Shown here piece after piece: positions 21,377-32,062 of a stretch of 64,000 nucleotides of DNA. The stretch is taken from NCBI GenBank assembly GCA_900169235.1, contig FWCC01000179.1, positions 124,001 through 188,000 of the forward strand, written 5' to 3'. Within the stretch, counting starts at the first letter, position 1. Each line of letters starts with the position of its first letter. This DNA is from Zarea fungicola. Taxonomy: Eukaryota; Ascomycota; Sordariomycetes; Hypocreales; Cordycipitaceae. A model generated the notes under the pieces. That model was not told the DNA's origin. It did no database searches and worked only from the letters and a program-made list of their open reading frames with translations. The translations under genes were made by a program, and so were the position numbers.

Positions 21377-23308
21377 TCACGGAGCAACGTTGTTATCCTT
21401 TCCACTGGAGCCATATGGTCGGAGGAGCCACCCTTCATAGTGCTTCGTGGTCTCTGTGCCGTCACCATTCACTGCAACTTTGCCGTCGGCATGGCTCGGA
21501 GCTGTGCTCGTACCGTCCTCCTCCTTGGCGGGTGGCGGTGGTGGCGGCGGGAGCTGGTAAGGGGATGTAGAGGAAACGACAAGTGGTGGGCCAGGGTCAC
21601 TATCAACCGTGAGAGTATCCATCTTCTTTTCTGCACTCTCGCTGGTACCATTGTCTTCCTCGCGATTCGCTGCCTCCGCACTCGCGGCTGCTGCCTCAGA
21701 CATGATGCCCTTTTGGCGTAGATACTGGATAGAGCGCAGGACCGTCAAATCTTCTTGCTCCTTGTCATTTAGAATCAGACGCTGCTGAATGGTCAGGCGA
21801 CCGTTATTGGCCTCACGCTCCTTGATGGCGGCCTCGCGAATCTCAGGGTCATGCACGAAGCGGCACTTGCCCTTCTTACCGCAAGTGCCGCCTGTGGAGA
21901 AGTATTTGCAGTGCCTCGTAATATCCGCCCTCTTTCCACCCGCCGTAGGAAGAGGCCGACTAGGGATTGTAGCAGACGGCTTGCTCGACAAAGATTCCGG
22001 AGGCCCATCGTCAGACGACTCATCAGAAGCGCCACGCATCTCGTCGCCTTCATCACCTTGCTCTCGCTTCCGCTTGATGGATGATTCTACTTTGCGAAGC
22101 TGTCTGCGCAACTTGTCTGCTTCTCTTTCAAGCGAGGCTGCCTTCTCATCCTTCTTCTGCGCTAGCGCTGCAGCCCTGCGTGCTTCAGTACGAGCTTTCG
22201 TAGGGTAATTTTTGCGACGCTCCGCTAAGAAAGCTGCTACATCGCTGATTCTGAGGGACGAAGTCAGTATAGTTGCAGTTGAATCGCACGTAGTTTTAGG
22301 CAGCACATACCTCAGTGTCTCCTCTCCTATAAGTTCACTAAGAGCCTGCTCTTCGCCTTCGTCATCCTCTGACTCCGAGTCCACGCCTGGGGTCAAGCCT
22401 AGTGTATTCGTCTTTCGCTTTTTCTTCTTACCATGAGAGGCAGAATCATTCTTATGATGTGTAGCATCTTTGTTAGGTTTAACATGGCGCCTATCGCCAT
22501 GATGGCCGCCTCGACCACGATTGCCACCATCTCTGTGGCCATCTCTATGTCCACCACCACGACCGCGACGTGGGTACTGACCACTGTGCGCGTCTTTGTG
22601 GTGCGAGTTAGAGTGTGGTGGTGCTGGAGGAGGCGCGCCATAGGAGTAGTGTTGAGGGGCGTGGTGAGCACGAGGATCAGGCGGATAGGGCTGTGCAAAT
22701 CCGCCACCATTTGGAGGTCTTGGGGGACCCCTTGGGCCCTTGTCATGATATCCGCCTCGGGACCTGTTGCCAGTGTGATGCTGCTGATGGTGCTGCTGAG
22801 GCTGATGAGGCTGCCCCGGCCCATTCCACTGAGACGGGCTCGGGGGCGGCGGCGCGCCATAGGGGTAGTGCTGAGGGGGCGGCGCATACGGAACCTGCTG
22901 CTGTGGTGGGCTGTAGTGCAGTGGGGGATAGCTCTGCGGCGGATATGCTGGAGGGTATGATGAATGCGGCATTGGCGCAGGTGCAGGCGCAGGCGCATGG
23001 TGACTATGCTCATGACCCCATTGCGTTGGAGGCTGCGGGTAACTTGGGATTGGTGCAGGAGGATAGCTCGGCGCAGCTGGGGGTTGATGTTGATGCGCGT
23101 AGGGTTGTTGCGGGTAGTCGTATCGTGGTTGGGGAGGACGATGATCCTGGCGAGGTCCATTGTGATATCCCTGTCCCCCACCACGACCGCGACCTTGTGC
23201 ACCTCCACGTCGCTGCGAGCCAGATCCTCGACCATAGCCCCCTGGAGCAACGCCTGCAGTCGACACAGGAGGCGGCGGGGGCGGCGGGGCGTAGCCGTAG
23301 CCAGACAT
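21377..23308 (-). CDS. NUFIP1-like CCCH zinc-finger protein (snoRNP assembly candidate)
   Basis: Exons 23308-22311 and 22250-21377 on the minus strand give 623 aa. The first half is Pro/Tyr/His/Gln-rich with RGG repeats (RRGRGGGHRDGH and similar), followed by a basic GKKKKRKT patch and an acidic ESEDDEGEEQ segment. Around residues 335-350 AFLAERRKNYPTKARTE matches the conserved core of the NUFIP1 domain, known in box C/D snoRNP assembly with the R2TP complex. A CCCH finger C447-x8-C-x5-C-x3-H466 follows with a LTIQQRLILNDKEQ helix. The 60-nt intron (GTATGT, CTGAC branch, CCTCAG) is a multiple of three without stops, so unspliced mRNA would add 20 residues; the splice gives a clean LRISDVAAF junction. 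Orthology to yeast RSA1 is inferred. Confidence 0.85.
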   Translation of the reverse strand: MSGYGYAPPPPPPPVSTAGVAPGGYGRGSGSQRRGGAQGRGRGGGQGYHNGPRQDHRPPQPRYDYPQQPYAHQHQPPAAPSYPPAPIPSYPQPPTQWGHEHSHHAPAPAPAPMPHSSYPPAYPPQSYPPLHYSPPQQQVPYAPPPQHYPYGAPPPPSPSQWNGPGQPHQPQQHHQQHHTGNRSRGGYHDKGPRGPPRPPNGGGFAQPYPPDPRAHHAPQHYSYGAPPPAPPHSNSHHKDAHSGQYPRRGRGGGHRDGHRDGGNRGRGGHHGDRRHVKPNKDATHHKNDSASHGKKKKRKTNTLGLTPGVDSESEDDEGEEQALSELIGEETLRYVLPKTTCDSTATILTSSLRISDVAAFLAERRKNYPTKARTEARRAAALAQKKDEKAASLEREADKLRRQLRKVESSIKRKREQGDEGDEMRGASDESSDDGPPESLSSKPSATIPSRPLPTAGGKRADITRHCKYFSTGGTCGKKGKCRFVHDPEIREAAIKEREANNGRLTIQQRLILNDKEQEDLTVLRSIQYLRQKGIMSEAAAASAEAANREEDNGTSESAEKKMDTLTVDSDPGPPLVVSSTSPYQLPPPPPPPAKEEDGTSTAPSHADGKVAVNGDGTETTKHYEGWLLRPYGSSGKDNNVAP

Positions 23309-23994
23309 TGTGAGCGGTGTGCAAAAAAAGCCTCTATAGATGAAATGCTAAGCTCAAGTTGAAGTGGGCGGCTGTGCGCTTGCTGTGGCCCGTGTGGGAG
23401 TGAAAGGACGGGGTGGCAAGGAGACTTGGTGATGAGCGAGGTAGCAAGAGCGACGGCACAGCACGAGAAAGAGCGACAGATAGGACAGCTAGATGCAAAA
23501 ATCAAAGGGGGACAAGGAAGTAGCGAGAAATCGGGTTAAAACTGCTTAAGATGGATTACCTTCAGAGTACAGATTGCAGAGTGTGTAAGCCGGGCTGCGT
23601 TGGTGGCAATCCCAATATGCATCTAGGATCTGGCGATGGTTCCAGGTGGAGAAGAACAGGCGCTTTTCTGCCAGCTTAACCTGCCGGCGCGTCAGAGCGC
23701 GCGCCACAATTAGCAAGGCGGGTCCTACTGAAATGGTAGGCGGTCAAGATCTGCAGCCACAATGAGGCGTTGCAGCTAAACTGCTTTTAGCTGTGCTTTT
23801 TGCGACTAAAGCTTTTTGAATTGATTCCTTTGACCAGCGAGCCGGTGCCTGCCCAGCCTCAGACTCAGACTTACGTTTTCTGACTTTTTCACTTGCTATA
23901 GTCACATCTAACATATCTCACTCCCAAAGAGGAGAGGGCCAGTGCTCGAACTCGCCGTCGCATAGTGCATCGCTATTGCAACCAGCCATCCATC
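23309..23994. promoter_or_regulatory. Divergent promoter, NUFIP1-like / RPC25
   Basis: 686 bp between two start codons. A purine-rich plus strand at 23330-23530 forms the pyrimidine-rich leader of the minus gene. Near 23788-23825 CTGCTTTTAGCTGTGCTTTT and related CTTTT words occur. No specific site claimed. Confidence 0.45.
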
Positions 23995-24855
23995 ATGTTT
24001 ATCCTCGTATGCCCTACGTTCAGCTCAGATGCGGCATGACATTGACTAACACGTTATTTTCTATGCAGACAAAAATCTCAGATCTAGTGCAAATCGCACC
24101 TGAAGACTTCTCAAAAAGAAGTATCATAGCCATTCAGGACAACATCAATGGCAAATACGCAAACAAAGTGAGAAGCCGCCGTGGCAAATGCCATGACCGC
24201 TGGTGCCTTGAGCACATTGACTAACCATATAGCTGTTAGGTCATTCAAAAAATCGGGTTGTGTATATGCCTGTATGATATTCTATGGACATCGGAGGGTC
24301 TCATTGGCAACGGCACTGGACTGGTCAATGTAAATGGTACGTACAACGGCGTCACTCTCCATGGCAGTGATTTTTGACGTTTTTCGACATAGTTGAGTTC
24401 CGCATGATTGTCTTCCGTCCTTTCAAGGGTGAGGTCATGGTTGGCCGTATACGCAGCTCCACGCCTGCTGGAATCAATGTACGGACAGATTTCTTTGACG
24501 ACATTTTCGTGCCGTTTGAGGAGCTCCCTGCCGGTGCTGAATAGTAAGTCCCACATTACCACCGCCAATCTCCGATAGGGCGTGTAATGCTGTACAACCA
24601 CGAGGAAAACATCTGACCAGGTCGCGCAGTAACCACTCGGAGCAGCTCTGGATCTGGAATTTAGATGAGGATGAAAGGCTGTTCTATGATACCCACGAAA
24701 TGGTTCGACTGCAGGTTATTGACGAAGAGTGGCATGACCAGACGCCTATAGGACCAACACAGGCTGAAGACGCGCCGATTAAAACGCCCTACCGCATAAA
24801 GGGCAGTATGGCGAGAGAAGGCCTCGGTGTCTGTCTGTGGTGGGATGGTGCATAG
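23995..24855 (+). CDS. RPC25: DNA-directed RNA polymerase III subunit RPC25 (Rpc8)
   Basis: Five exons, 23995-24006, 24069-24167, 24240-24336, 24393-24543 and 24630-24855, give 194 aa. RPC25 with RPC17 forms the Pol III stalk, needed for initiation on tRNA and 5S genes. The spliced start MFIL-TKISDLVQIAPEDF and the N-terminal SHS2-like domain match the family. VGLCIC-type sequence is present as IGLCICLYDILW, and VEFRMIVFRPFKGEV plus DDIFVPFEELP mark the OB-fold. The C-terminus ends GLGVCLWWDGA, as in other RPC25 proteins that end near WW. The first exon carries only four codons. Introns are 56-86 nt; the last acceptor was chosen because the nearest alternative would create an immediate stop. 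RPB7 and RPA43 lack the MFIL-x-KI-DLV start. Confidence 0.93.
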
Positions 24856-25014
24856 GTAGCCTGCGATAGCAGAGTGAGTCAACTTTCTGGGCATAGTGGT
24901 TCGCTTTCGGTTTGGGGAAACATGCATAGTAACGGCGCATTTCTTGTACACATTCATCATCTGTCTATATATATTTTTGGGTTTCTCTAAACTTTTTCGG
25001 GTTACATTAAACGC

Positions 25015-26039
25015 CTACTTGAAGCGAGCTAGGAGGCGCTCCTCAACATCGTCCAAGACAGAGTAGTGCTCAATAACGAGCAAGTTCTCGGCCTCGGCTT
25101 TGAATTGCTTGTCAGCGTCCTGACCAGGGCCACCCATGGGGTTGATGGGCATCTGCTGGGACTGCATTTGCTGAGCGAGCTGGCTTGCCGCTGTAATGGG
25201 AGGATTAGCACCTCCTTCGTGTGATTAGTCCTTGATGCGATTTAGGAAAACGTACCATTGTCGCTGCCTAGGAGGAAAACATAGACAAACTGCAGACCAA
25301 AGATGCACAGAAAGTACCAACTTATGCTGGACATCCATCGGGGATCCATGTCCTTGGTCTGGACTCCCGCTTGGAGCATACTTTTGAACTTGATGGTGAT
25401 GGGAAATGGTAGTTTCACTACAAGGAAGGGTCAGCGACGCCAAACCAAATTGTACACATCTTCATCGCAATATTCATTGCAATGAATGTTCATCATACGC
25501 CCACTTACTAATGACATAACCGCTGAAAAACGCATTGATCCAGCTCATAATCAAGGTGTTGGGGATGATCATGGCCATGTTGTTCTTCATCATGCCCATC
25601 ATGCCGTCCATGGCGCCCGGGTCGCTCAACGGGTTCGCAGGGGGCTTACCCTTGCTATCAGGGTCCTTGAGGAACTCGCCCGACTCGAAGCCAGCAGCGA
25701 GGGCGTCACGGCGGGCCTCGAACGACTTGCGGGAGAGGACGTGGTAGTTGCCGCGCAGGGTGACGCCGCGGGCGAGAGCACGCTGCTCGCGCAGGGCTTT
25801 CGCCTCGAGCTTCTTGGGCGCCGTGGCCATGAGTACGGAGGCGTAGTGACGGAGGACGCCGGTGAGCACCATGACGATGGTGATGGGAATCAGAATCCAG
25901 TAGCTGTGTCAATGACGCTGTTGTTAGCTGCTTTGCCCCAATCGACCTTCAATTCCGGGAGGGGGGGCTGTTTTGGTGTTGGGAGTGCGTACAATAACTG
26001 GGGATCCCTGTAGAGGGTCTGCACTGGAATCTGCGCCAT
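25015..26039 (-). CDS. EMC3: ER membrane protein complex subunit 3
   Basis: Four minus-strand exons, 26039-25993, 25903-25509, 25417-25256 and 25190-25015, give 259 aa, the usual length. EMC3 is the YidC/Get1-related insertase core of the EMC, which inserts tail-anchored and multi-pass proteins in the ER membrane. Splicing rebuilds DPQLFYWILIPITIVMVLTG (first membrane segment, about 16-36), a charged cytosolic loop beginning YASVLMATAPKKLEAKALRE, a Met-rich loop (DGMMGMMKNNMAMIIPN) leading into segment two, KLPFPITIKFKSMLQAGV, and segment three within WYFLCIFGLQFVYVFLLG. The C-terminal tail includes ASQLAQQM and NPMGGPGQDADKQF. All introns have GT-AG borders and phases that agree. Convergent with RPC25 and divergent from SPC2, another ER-membrane gene. 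Confidence 0.95.
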
Positions 26040-26457
26040 GATTGGCAAATTGATCTCGGTCGCAGTGGTGGTGATGGGATTACAGCCGTGGCGGGTGGCT
26101 GATGATGCTTGGCTCTCACGATGCGGATGTGGTCGGTGGGATTGGGAAGCTCTTCGCTGTCGCTGGCCCACGGAGCTTCAGTTCTGCCGCCAGCCGCTAC
26201 TCCGTGCTCCCACTTTTCAGGTGTCCGTAGGCTGAGTTATAGCGCAATCTGGCGCTGTAGCTGGCTTTCCTTGAGCGGCCCCCACTTCCGCCTCTTTGCT
26301 GCTGGGGACAGCTATCCTTTCCCCACGACACTTACAAGCCAGTGAAGCCACCTCGACCACATTATACATTATCTCTTGACGCATTGCCACGAATTCCCTC
26401 CGATACCGTCCTTCCAAAAACCATCACCATCCCGGATTCTGTAGAGCTATTTCCATA
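26040..26457. promoter_or_regulatory. Divergent promoter, EMC3 / SPC2
   Basis: 418 bp between the start codons of two ER membrane-machinery genes. Moderately GC-rich on the EMC3 side and pyrimidine-rich on the SPC2 side (26300-26440). No individual site is assigned, but the short distance makes a shared bidirectional promoter likely. Confidence 0.55.
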
Positions 26458-27276
26458 ATGGCCGCCGAAAAGATTTCGCTGTATAACCTTGCGGGTAAGC
26501 CTTGCCAATTCTCAACTACACAGAAGCATCGAATCGCATACCTGACGCGCGACAGATCTCAAAAACACCTCCGACGATGCGATCCCCAACTACCTCAACT
26601 CTTTAAAGTTCAAGCAGTCGTACTTCCTCCAGGATGTGCGTCTTGCTCTTGGCTACTCCGCCTTTGCTGTCGCTGCCCTCTGCTTCCTGTGGGACTATAA
26701 GCTGGGCTGGGACAGCACAAAGCACTTTACTGCGGCTGCGGTCGTGCTGTACATGATTCTCAACGGCGCGCTCACACTGTGGATGTCGCAAAAGGAAAAG
26801 AATGTCATTTATCAAGGCACAGCACCAGGTGGTGAGGAGGTATGTCTTTTGTCTGCCCTCTTTCTCATCCACATCTATGAGGGGAGGGATCTATCTCGCT
26901 ATTCATTGCTTGAAGCTGACATAACTGGGTGTGTGTGAAACAGATCACAATCTCGTCAACGACAAAGAAAAACGTCCCCATCTACAACCTTCACATCAAC
27001 GTACAGAGCAAAAAGGGCAGCCAAAAATCCGAACAGAAACACGACATTTCCGCGCCCTTTAGCGAATGGTTCGACGAGGTTGGTTACTTCGTCGCCGCGC
27101 CGTTTCAGGAGCTGCTCGCAACGCAGGTGGCCGTCATTGGCAAGCAGGATCCCAAGCGCGTTATCGTAAAATCGTCGCAGGAGGCATTGAATGCCGATGC
27201 AATTCTCCTCGATGCCGTCCTGGCGGCGTCAGGGACCGACGCCAAGGGCGCAAGTGCGAGGAAGCGTAAGGCTTAG
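26458..27276 (+). CDS. SPC2: Signal peptidase complex subunit 2 (SPC25 family)
   Basis: Exons 26458-26494, 26556-26839 and 26944-27276 give 217 aa. SPC2 is a non-catalytic subunit of the ER signal peptidase and contacts the Sec61 translocon. MAAEKISLYNLADLKNTSDD is followed by YLNSLKFKQSYFLQDVRLALGY-like sequence leading into two closely spaced membrane segments (about 41-60 and 70-90), the SPC25 hairpin. The cytosolic C-terminal domain has the family pattern KEKNVIYQG, ITISSTTKKNVPIYNL, FSEWFDEVGYFV and ends in a basic ARKRKA. Introns of 61 and 104 nt have GTAAGC and GTATGT donors and agreeing phases. Divergent from EMC3. Confidence 0.92.
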
Positions 27277-27796
27277 ATGCAGCTTGAGGATTCTGTGCAC
27301 AATTAGGACGGGGAAATTGCACGGAATGGAGGAGGAGAAGACTGGCGGCCGTCAATGCAAGCCAATTGGGCATAAAAAGGCAATAGGAAGAATGATTAAT
27401 TAGCGGGATCAGCTTTGGGGTATTTCATCTAGACACGTTTCGTTTGCTAAAATGCGTTCCCCCAAGTACAGAATACAAAAAAAAATAAACAAATAAAATA
27501 TTTTAAAAAAAGAGGAATCGTAATAAAAAAAACATGCACAAGTGGTATTTCTAGCTATCTATCTGTCATGACATAAACAAACACATCAGTGGCTGGAATC
27601 GTTCAGCCTCATAACACATTTACATCAAGTAGACCTGACACAACGTCTCTCTATTCCACCACAAACTCAAATGGTCCATTTCCAAAATGATGAAAGCACC
27701 TGCCCACTGCAGTGGCAAAGAGAACACCATCTAAATGCAAAACCCTTCCTAGTTTAGACCTCTTCAATGCGCCCATCTATGCAGCATCTCCTCCAA
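27277..27796. other. Convergent 3' intergenic region
   Basis: 520 bp between SPC2 (+) and MMS19 (-). Very A-rich at 27476-27535, consistent with 3' UTR and poly(A) signals. No gene seen. Confidence 0.5.
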
Positions 27797-30700
27797 TTAC
27801 TTCACCTCTGCCCACGCAACACGAGCTGCTCGAGCCGAGGCGCGCACATCGCGGACCTGGTGACCACACGCTGCGGCAAGATGTCGCTCCACCTGCGGCA
27901 CATAGGCCAATAGGTAGCGAGATTCGACAAGCCGAGGCAGGCTCCCCAGAATCTGCAGTCCTGTTCTGCCGCAGCGGGCCAGGGTCTCTGGGTCCTTTGA
28001 TGGCGCGGCAATATCCTCGGGGAGCCAGTCTGGCTTCTCTCTGGGCGTCTCATTCGCGCCAAAGCTGCTTGTGCAGATGCCGAGAATGCTTCGGATATGC
28101 TCTTGAGTCTTTTCTGGGGCCTCCATCAGCGCCGTCTTGAGCACATCGAGCGACGCCAGGGTGTCCGTACCGAGACCAATGGTCTGGGCGACGGAAATAG
28201 CGACGCGGACAATCTTCTCCACGTCGTCCTCGTACACAGAGTACGGCATGTGCTTGACGAGCATGAGCACACCCAGTCCAAAGCTCGTATTGGCGAGCTT
28301 GTTGTCAGGGAACTGGTTAGGGGATAATGCACACTCCAGCATTGGCTTTGCCATTTGCATGTAGAGCTTCTGCTTCCACAGCGGCCGAACCACTGCATAC
28401 GCGTCCTTGGACAGGAAGCTCTGCGGCGCAGTGATGAGCTCTAACCGACGAGCGATTCGGTAGCCGATGACTTTGTTCTTGGGGCTGTCGCGGATGAGCT
28501 CGATCAAACGCGACGTCTGCTGTCCGGTATATCGGCGCAGCAGGCCAGCTGCAATGGCGAGAACTGGTGTGGCCTTGTCAATAGATGAGCCCTCCGAGTT
28601 CAGTAGTGCATTGGCAAGCTGTGTATTTATGGCGTCGAGCACCGGCTCGGCTTTCTCCAGTGCATATTTGTTGGCAAGAATGCTGAGAATGGACTTGGAT
28701 ACAGCCGCAGCCGTTGCACTGTTGTCCCATTCTATGCTGGAAATAATGGCGACGAGCATTTGCTGGCCAATGTCGCCGTCAAAGAGTTTCGCCACTCGAG
28801 GTGGGTGGAGAGCCTCTACAATGCCAAATGTTAGTGAGTTGACGCGGCCGTTGACAAGCCACTTCCATGAGCTTGGCGTCGTCGCATAGCCGTCCTGGAA
28901 CAAGTTAATGGCCCATGTCTCGGCGGCCAATGCTGCTTGTTGCGTTTCGGTAAACTCATGTGTTACGAAACTTGCTAGGCTGGATATTAAATACAGGTAT
29001 TGAGAGGCAGAGAATTGGTCATCGCGGGGGAAATCGTCGCTCAACACTATACTCTCGTTGCCAATATTGCCAGTAGTGTGAGCCGCCTTGCGGTATAGCG
29101 TTCTGACAATGAAGAGCGTGATGAGAAGGAATTCACCATAGACCTCAGTCAGGGACTTGTCGGTGCTTGACTTTAGCATGTCTACTTCCTGTATCTCCTG
29201 AGGATTGCCAATGCTCTTAAGCTCTGGGTACAGGGTTGTTATGTCACTGAGCCATGTGGTAGAGACAAAGAGTTGGTTGCGGTCCAAGTCTTGTTTCAGG
29301 CAGGCGGCGTTGAAGTGGCGGCAGGCGGCCTGTATGCTGGCGACCAGAGAACACCAGAGTGTGTTGTCAACCTTTTCCGAAATTGCCAGCAGGAGCTCGC
29401 TCGTCAGGGCACAAACAAGAGAGACAAAGTGTGCAAGGCCAGGAGAAGGGGGCGACGGAAGCTCAGAGCAGCCGACATAGGCTAGAAGTGAGCCTAAATC
29501 TTGAATCATCTTGGCGGCGTCAACACCGCGTTCTTGCCAGCCAGCACGAATGGCGGCGGTTGCCTTTTGCAGCAGAACTGAAAAGGCTACCGGCAAGTCT
29601 AGGACGATGCGTTGAAGGGACTTGGCTGTCTCATTCACCAGCTGGTCAGATGCAGATGCATGCTTTCGGGAGTCTAGTGAATGCTGTGTTGTAATTTCAA
29701 ACAATGTGTCGCAAATTTCAGCGCAAGTCTCCTCTGGGAGCAGACGAGGGCTGGTCGTGGTGACATTAGCAGCTCCTGACGCACGCTGGCATAAGAGGAC
29801 AGCTGCGCCTTGGACAGCCTCAGCCCCAATCTTCAGCTGCTCAGTGGAGGCGTCGACGCTCTTTGCTAATGCGAGTGGCGTCTTGAAAACGCTGTCATAA
29901 AGAGTTTTGAATATGGAGTCAATGGACGTGAAGTCTCCAAGTTCCTCGGCGGTAACGGTGTGCGTCATAAGCAGGATACGGGTTTCGAGTATGACTCGGA
30001 GAAGCTTCATCAGATCTTGGCTGTGCGATTCCGACTTGGGATGGCGCAAGTTCTCCTTGGCGTGTGTAATAGTTGGTGTTACCATTAGTACAAAAGCACT
30101 TGGTGAAGCACTCAAGATGGCGACAAGTAGTCGGCCGGCTGCCCCGGCATACATGGCGTTGGACAGGTCGTTGACGCAGTCTCGAGTGACATTAAGCGTA
30201 AAATCCCGCAAATCATCGCCAGTTAATCGAGTCGTGAGTGCTTTGAGAGCCTCAAGCGTAGCCCAAATGGTATCCTCAATTTCGCCGTTGCGAACTTCAT
30301 ATTTAAGGCTGCCCCATATTCTATTAGCAAAGGGAACAACCGACTGTGCTGGGTCGTCGTATTGCTCTAAACACGCCTTGAGCGTACGTAGGACATCCAC
30401 CTTGACATTGACTGTGACACCATCTCCTTGGTCGAGTTTGCCGACAAGAAACGGGATAGTATTGTCAGCTAAAGCGTGATGGGCTGAGAAGCATTTGCGG
30501 AGCTGCGATTTAAGCTCATCGGGAGTGACTTTGCTCTGAGCAGTCCGGGGCAGGGTAATGGGGAAGTAGGCTTTGAAGCTGCCATATACTTGTTCCAGAA
30601 CGTCATTTTCCGGTGCATATTGCAGCATGTATATGTACAGAATGTCGAACCAGATAAGGAGGCAGTCGGGGTCTCGCTCGCTGCGACAGAGCTCAATAAG

Positions 30701-31434
30701 CTCAACGATGAAACCTGTTGTATCATCACGGCGCTTGACGCTGGTCGTGACGTCTTTATGCGAGATGAGGGAGCGCAGGAGATTATAAACGGCAAGTCGG
30801 GTCTTTGGTATTTGACGGGAAAAGTCATCTTTGAGGGCGCAGACTTTCTGGATAACATCGTAACCGGTCGAGGGCTGGAACGACTTCATGGCGATAATTT
30901 TGGAGAGGGCTGCTGCAGACGGTAGGACCCCTGCCTTGTGGTCGACATCGAACATGGCTCCAAAGAATCCAATCAAGAGTTTCACTATCATGGTCAGCTA
31001 TATGCATGAGCCGATATCGCAGGGCCGGCCGATTGGCTTCGTACCTTGACTGGCCTTTAATACATCATTTCCGACATGTTCAAGTGTCCGAGACAGAAAC
31101 TCCAGAGCTATTGAGGTGAGTATGAAAATTTAATCATTAGAGCTTGTAGAGAGCTTACCTTTGGCCCGTGCAGTCCAATCGGGCTGTTCCCGGGAGTCGT
31201 CGTTATCACCACCGCTTCCCGGCATCCACGGCTGGACGGACTCTACCCAGCGTGCGACGGGGTTTGTGGTTGGGGCGGCTGTCTGAAGCTCTATAGCTCT
31301 GTTAGCATACCTAATTATACGATGATGTCTAGTGCACGCTACTCACCGTGTGCGGCCTGTCTGGCGAGTTGATTCTCCTTTGCCTCGTCATCTGCGAGGA
31401 CAAACTCGATGGCAAGCTGTCGAAAGTCGGCCAT
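27797..31434 (-). CDS. MMS19: MMS19/MET18, cytosolic Fe-S targeting and nucleotide excision repair factor
   Basis: Four minus-strand exons, 31434-31347, 31290-31159, 31107-31045 and 30984-27797, give 1156 aa. MMS19 is a HEAT-repeat adaptor of the cytosolic iron-sulfur targeting complex that delivers clusters to XPD and DNA polymerases. The N-terminus MADFRQLAIEFVLADDEAKE and the spliced ALEFLSRTLEHVGNDVLKAS joined to VKLLIGFFGAMFDVDHKAG are family hallmarks, followed by KSFQPSTGYDVIQKVCALKD, KTRLAVYNLLRSLI and CRSERDPDCLLIWFDIL. The large last exon is helical-repeat sequence to the end, with a C-terminal HEAT block containing LPRLVESRYLLAYVPQVERH. Introns of 56, 51 and 60 nt have matching phases. 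Divergent from ATP11. Confidence 0.94.
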
Positions 31435-32062
31435 TCTGAACAGAAAGGGTAATGGAAGATTAAAATTAAAAAAGATTAAAAGCCCTTTAAACTGAAGGAG
31501 TTTCAAAAATAAAGGACCCCGCTGAGCAATGCAAAAGGGCAAAAGGTATCACACGGTTGAGTCTGGATAAACGGCTGGCATTTGCCGTGAGGCGGGGTTA
31601 TTCAGTCCGTGTCAAGGCGGGAGAACAGACAAGACTGGACTCGATGAAATTGGCAATCTATGCTGTGTAAATTGTGGTGAGAGGGACAGAAAAATGACAG
31701 GTATAGAGCCTCAAAGCACTGGCTTGACACTGCCAAGTGAACGAGTCAAGATGATTGCAAGCCCGTTTTGGCTTTTCCAAGTGCCGTTGAAGTAGTTGGT
31801 GCGGCCAAAAACCGGCCAAAGTGCAGAAGGGTTTCCTTCGGTTCGACAAAGTTGGTGGGGGGGGGCCACTGACGTCGTGCTGGCTGGCCCACAATTCATT
31901 GACCGGTCACCGTAGTCCCAGGCGGCGAAAAGGAAACCAGCTTGAACATCTCAATCTAACAAGATCATCCCGGCCATCAAAACCGTGTCTCCCCTGACTT
32001 GGTGGCTGTATCGATTGATTTGTTGATTGGCTCATCTTGGAATCAACTCAATTGCTCAAGCC
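31435..32062. promoter_or_regulatory. Divergent promoter, MMS19 / ATP11
   Basis: 628 bp between start codons. Contains a nine-base G run at 31857-31865 and a TGACGTCGTGC word at 31870, which resembles a CRE/ATF half-palindrome (TGACGTC). Otherwise unremarkable. Confidence 0.45.

Noticed and set aside
22399..23505. 368-codon His/Arg-rich frame and its neighbours overlapping the NUFIP1-like gene
   Set aside because: Produced by the repetitive Pro/Gln/His codons of the true frame; it runs past the true start codon and has no conserved domain.
30984..31012. Reading the MMS19 start at an ATG close to 30990
   Set aside because: That ATG lies in an intron; the spliced upstream exons supply the conserved N-terminus.
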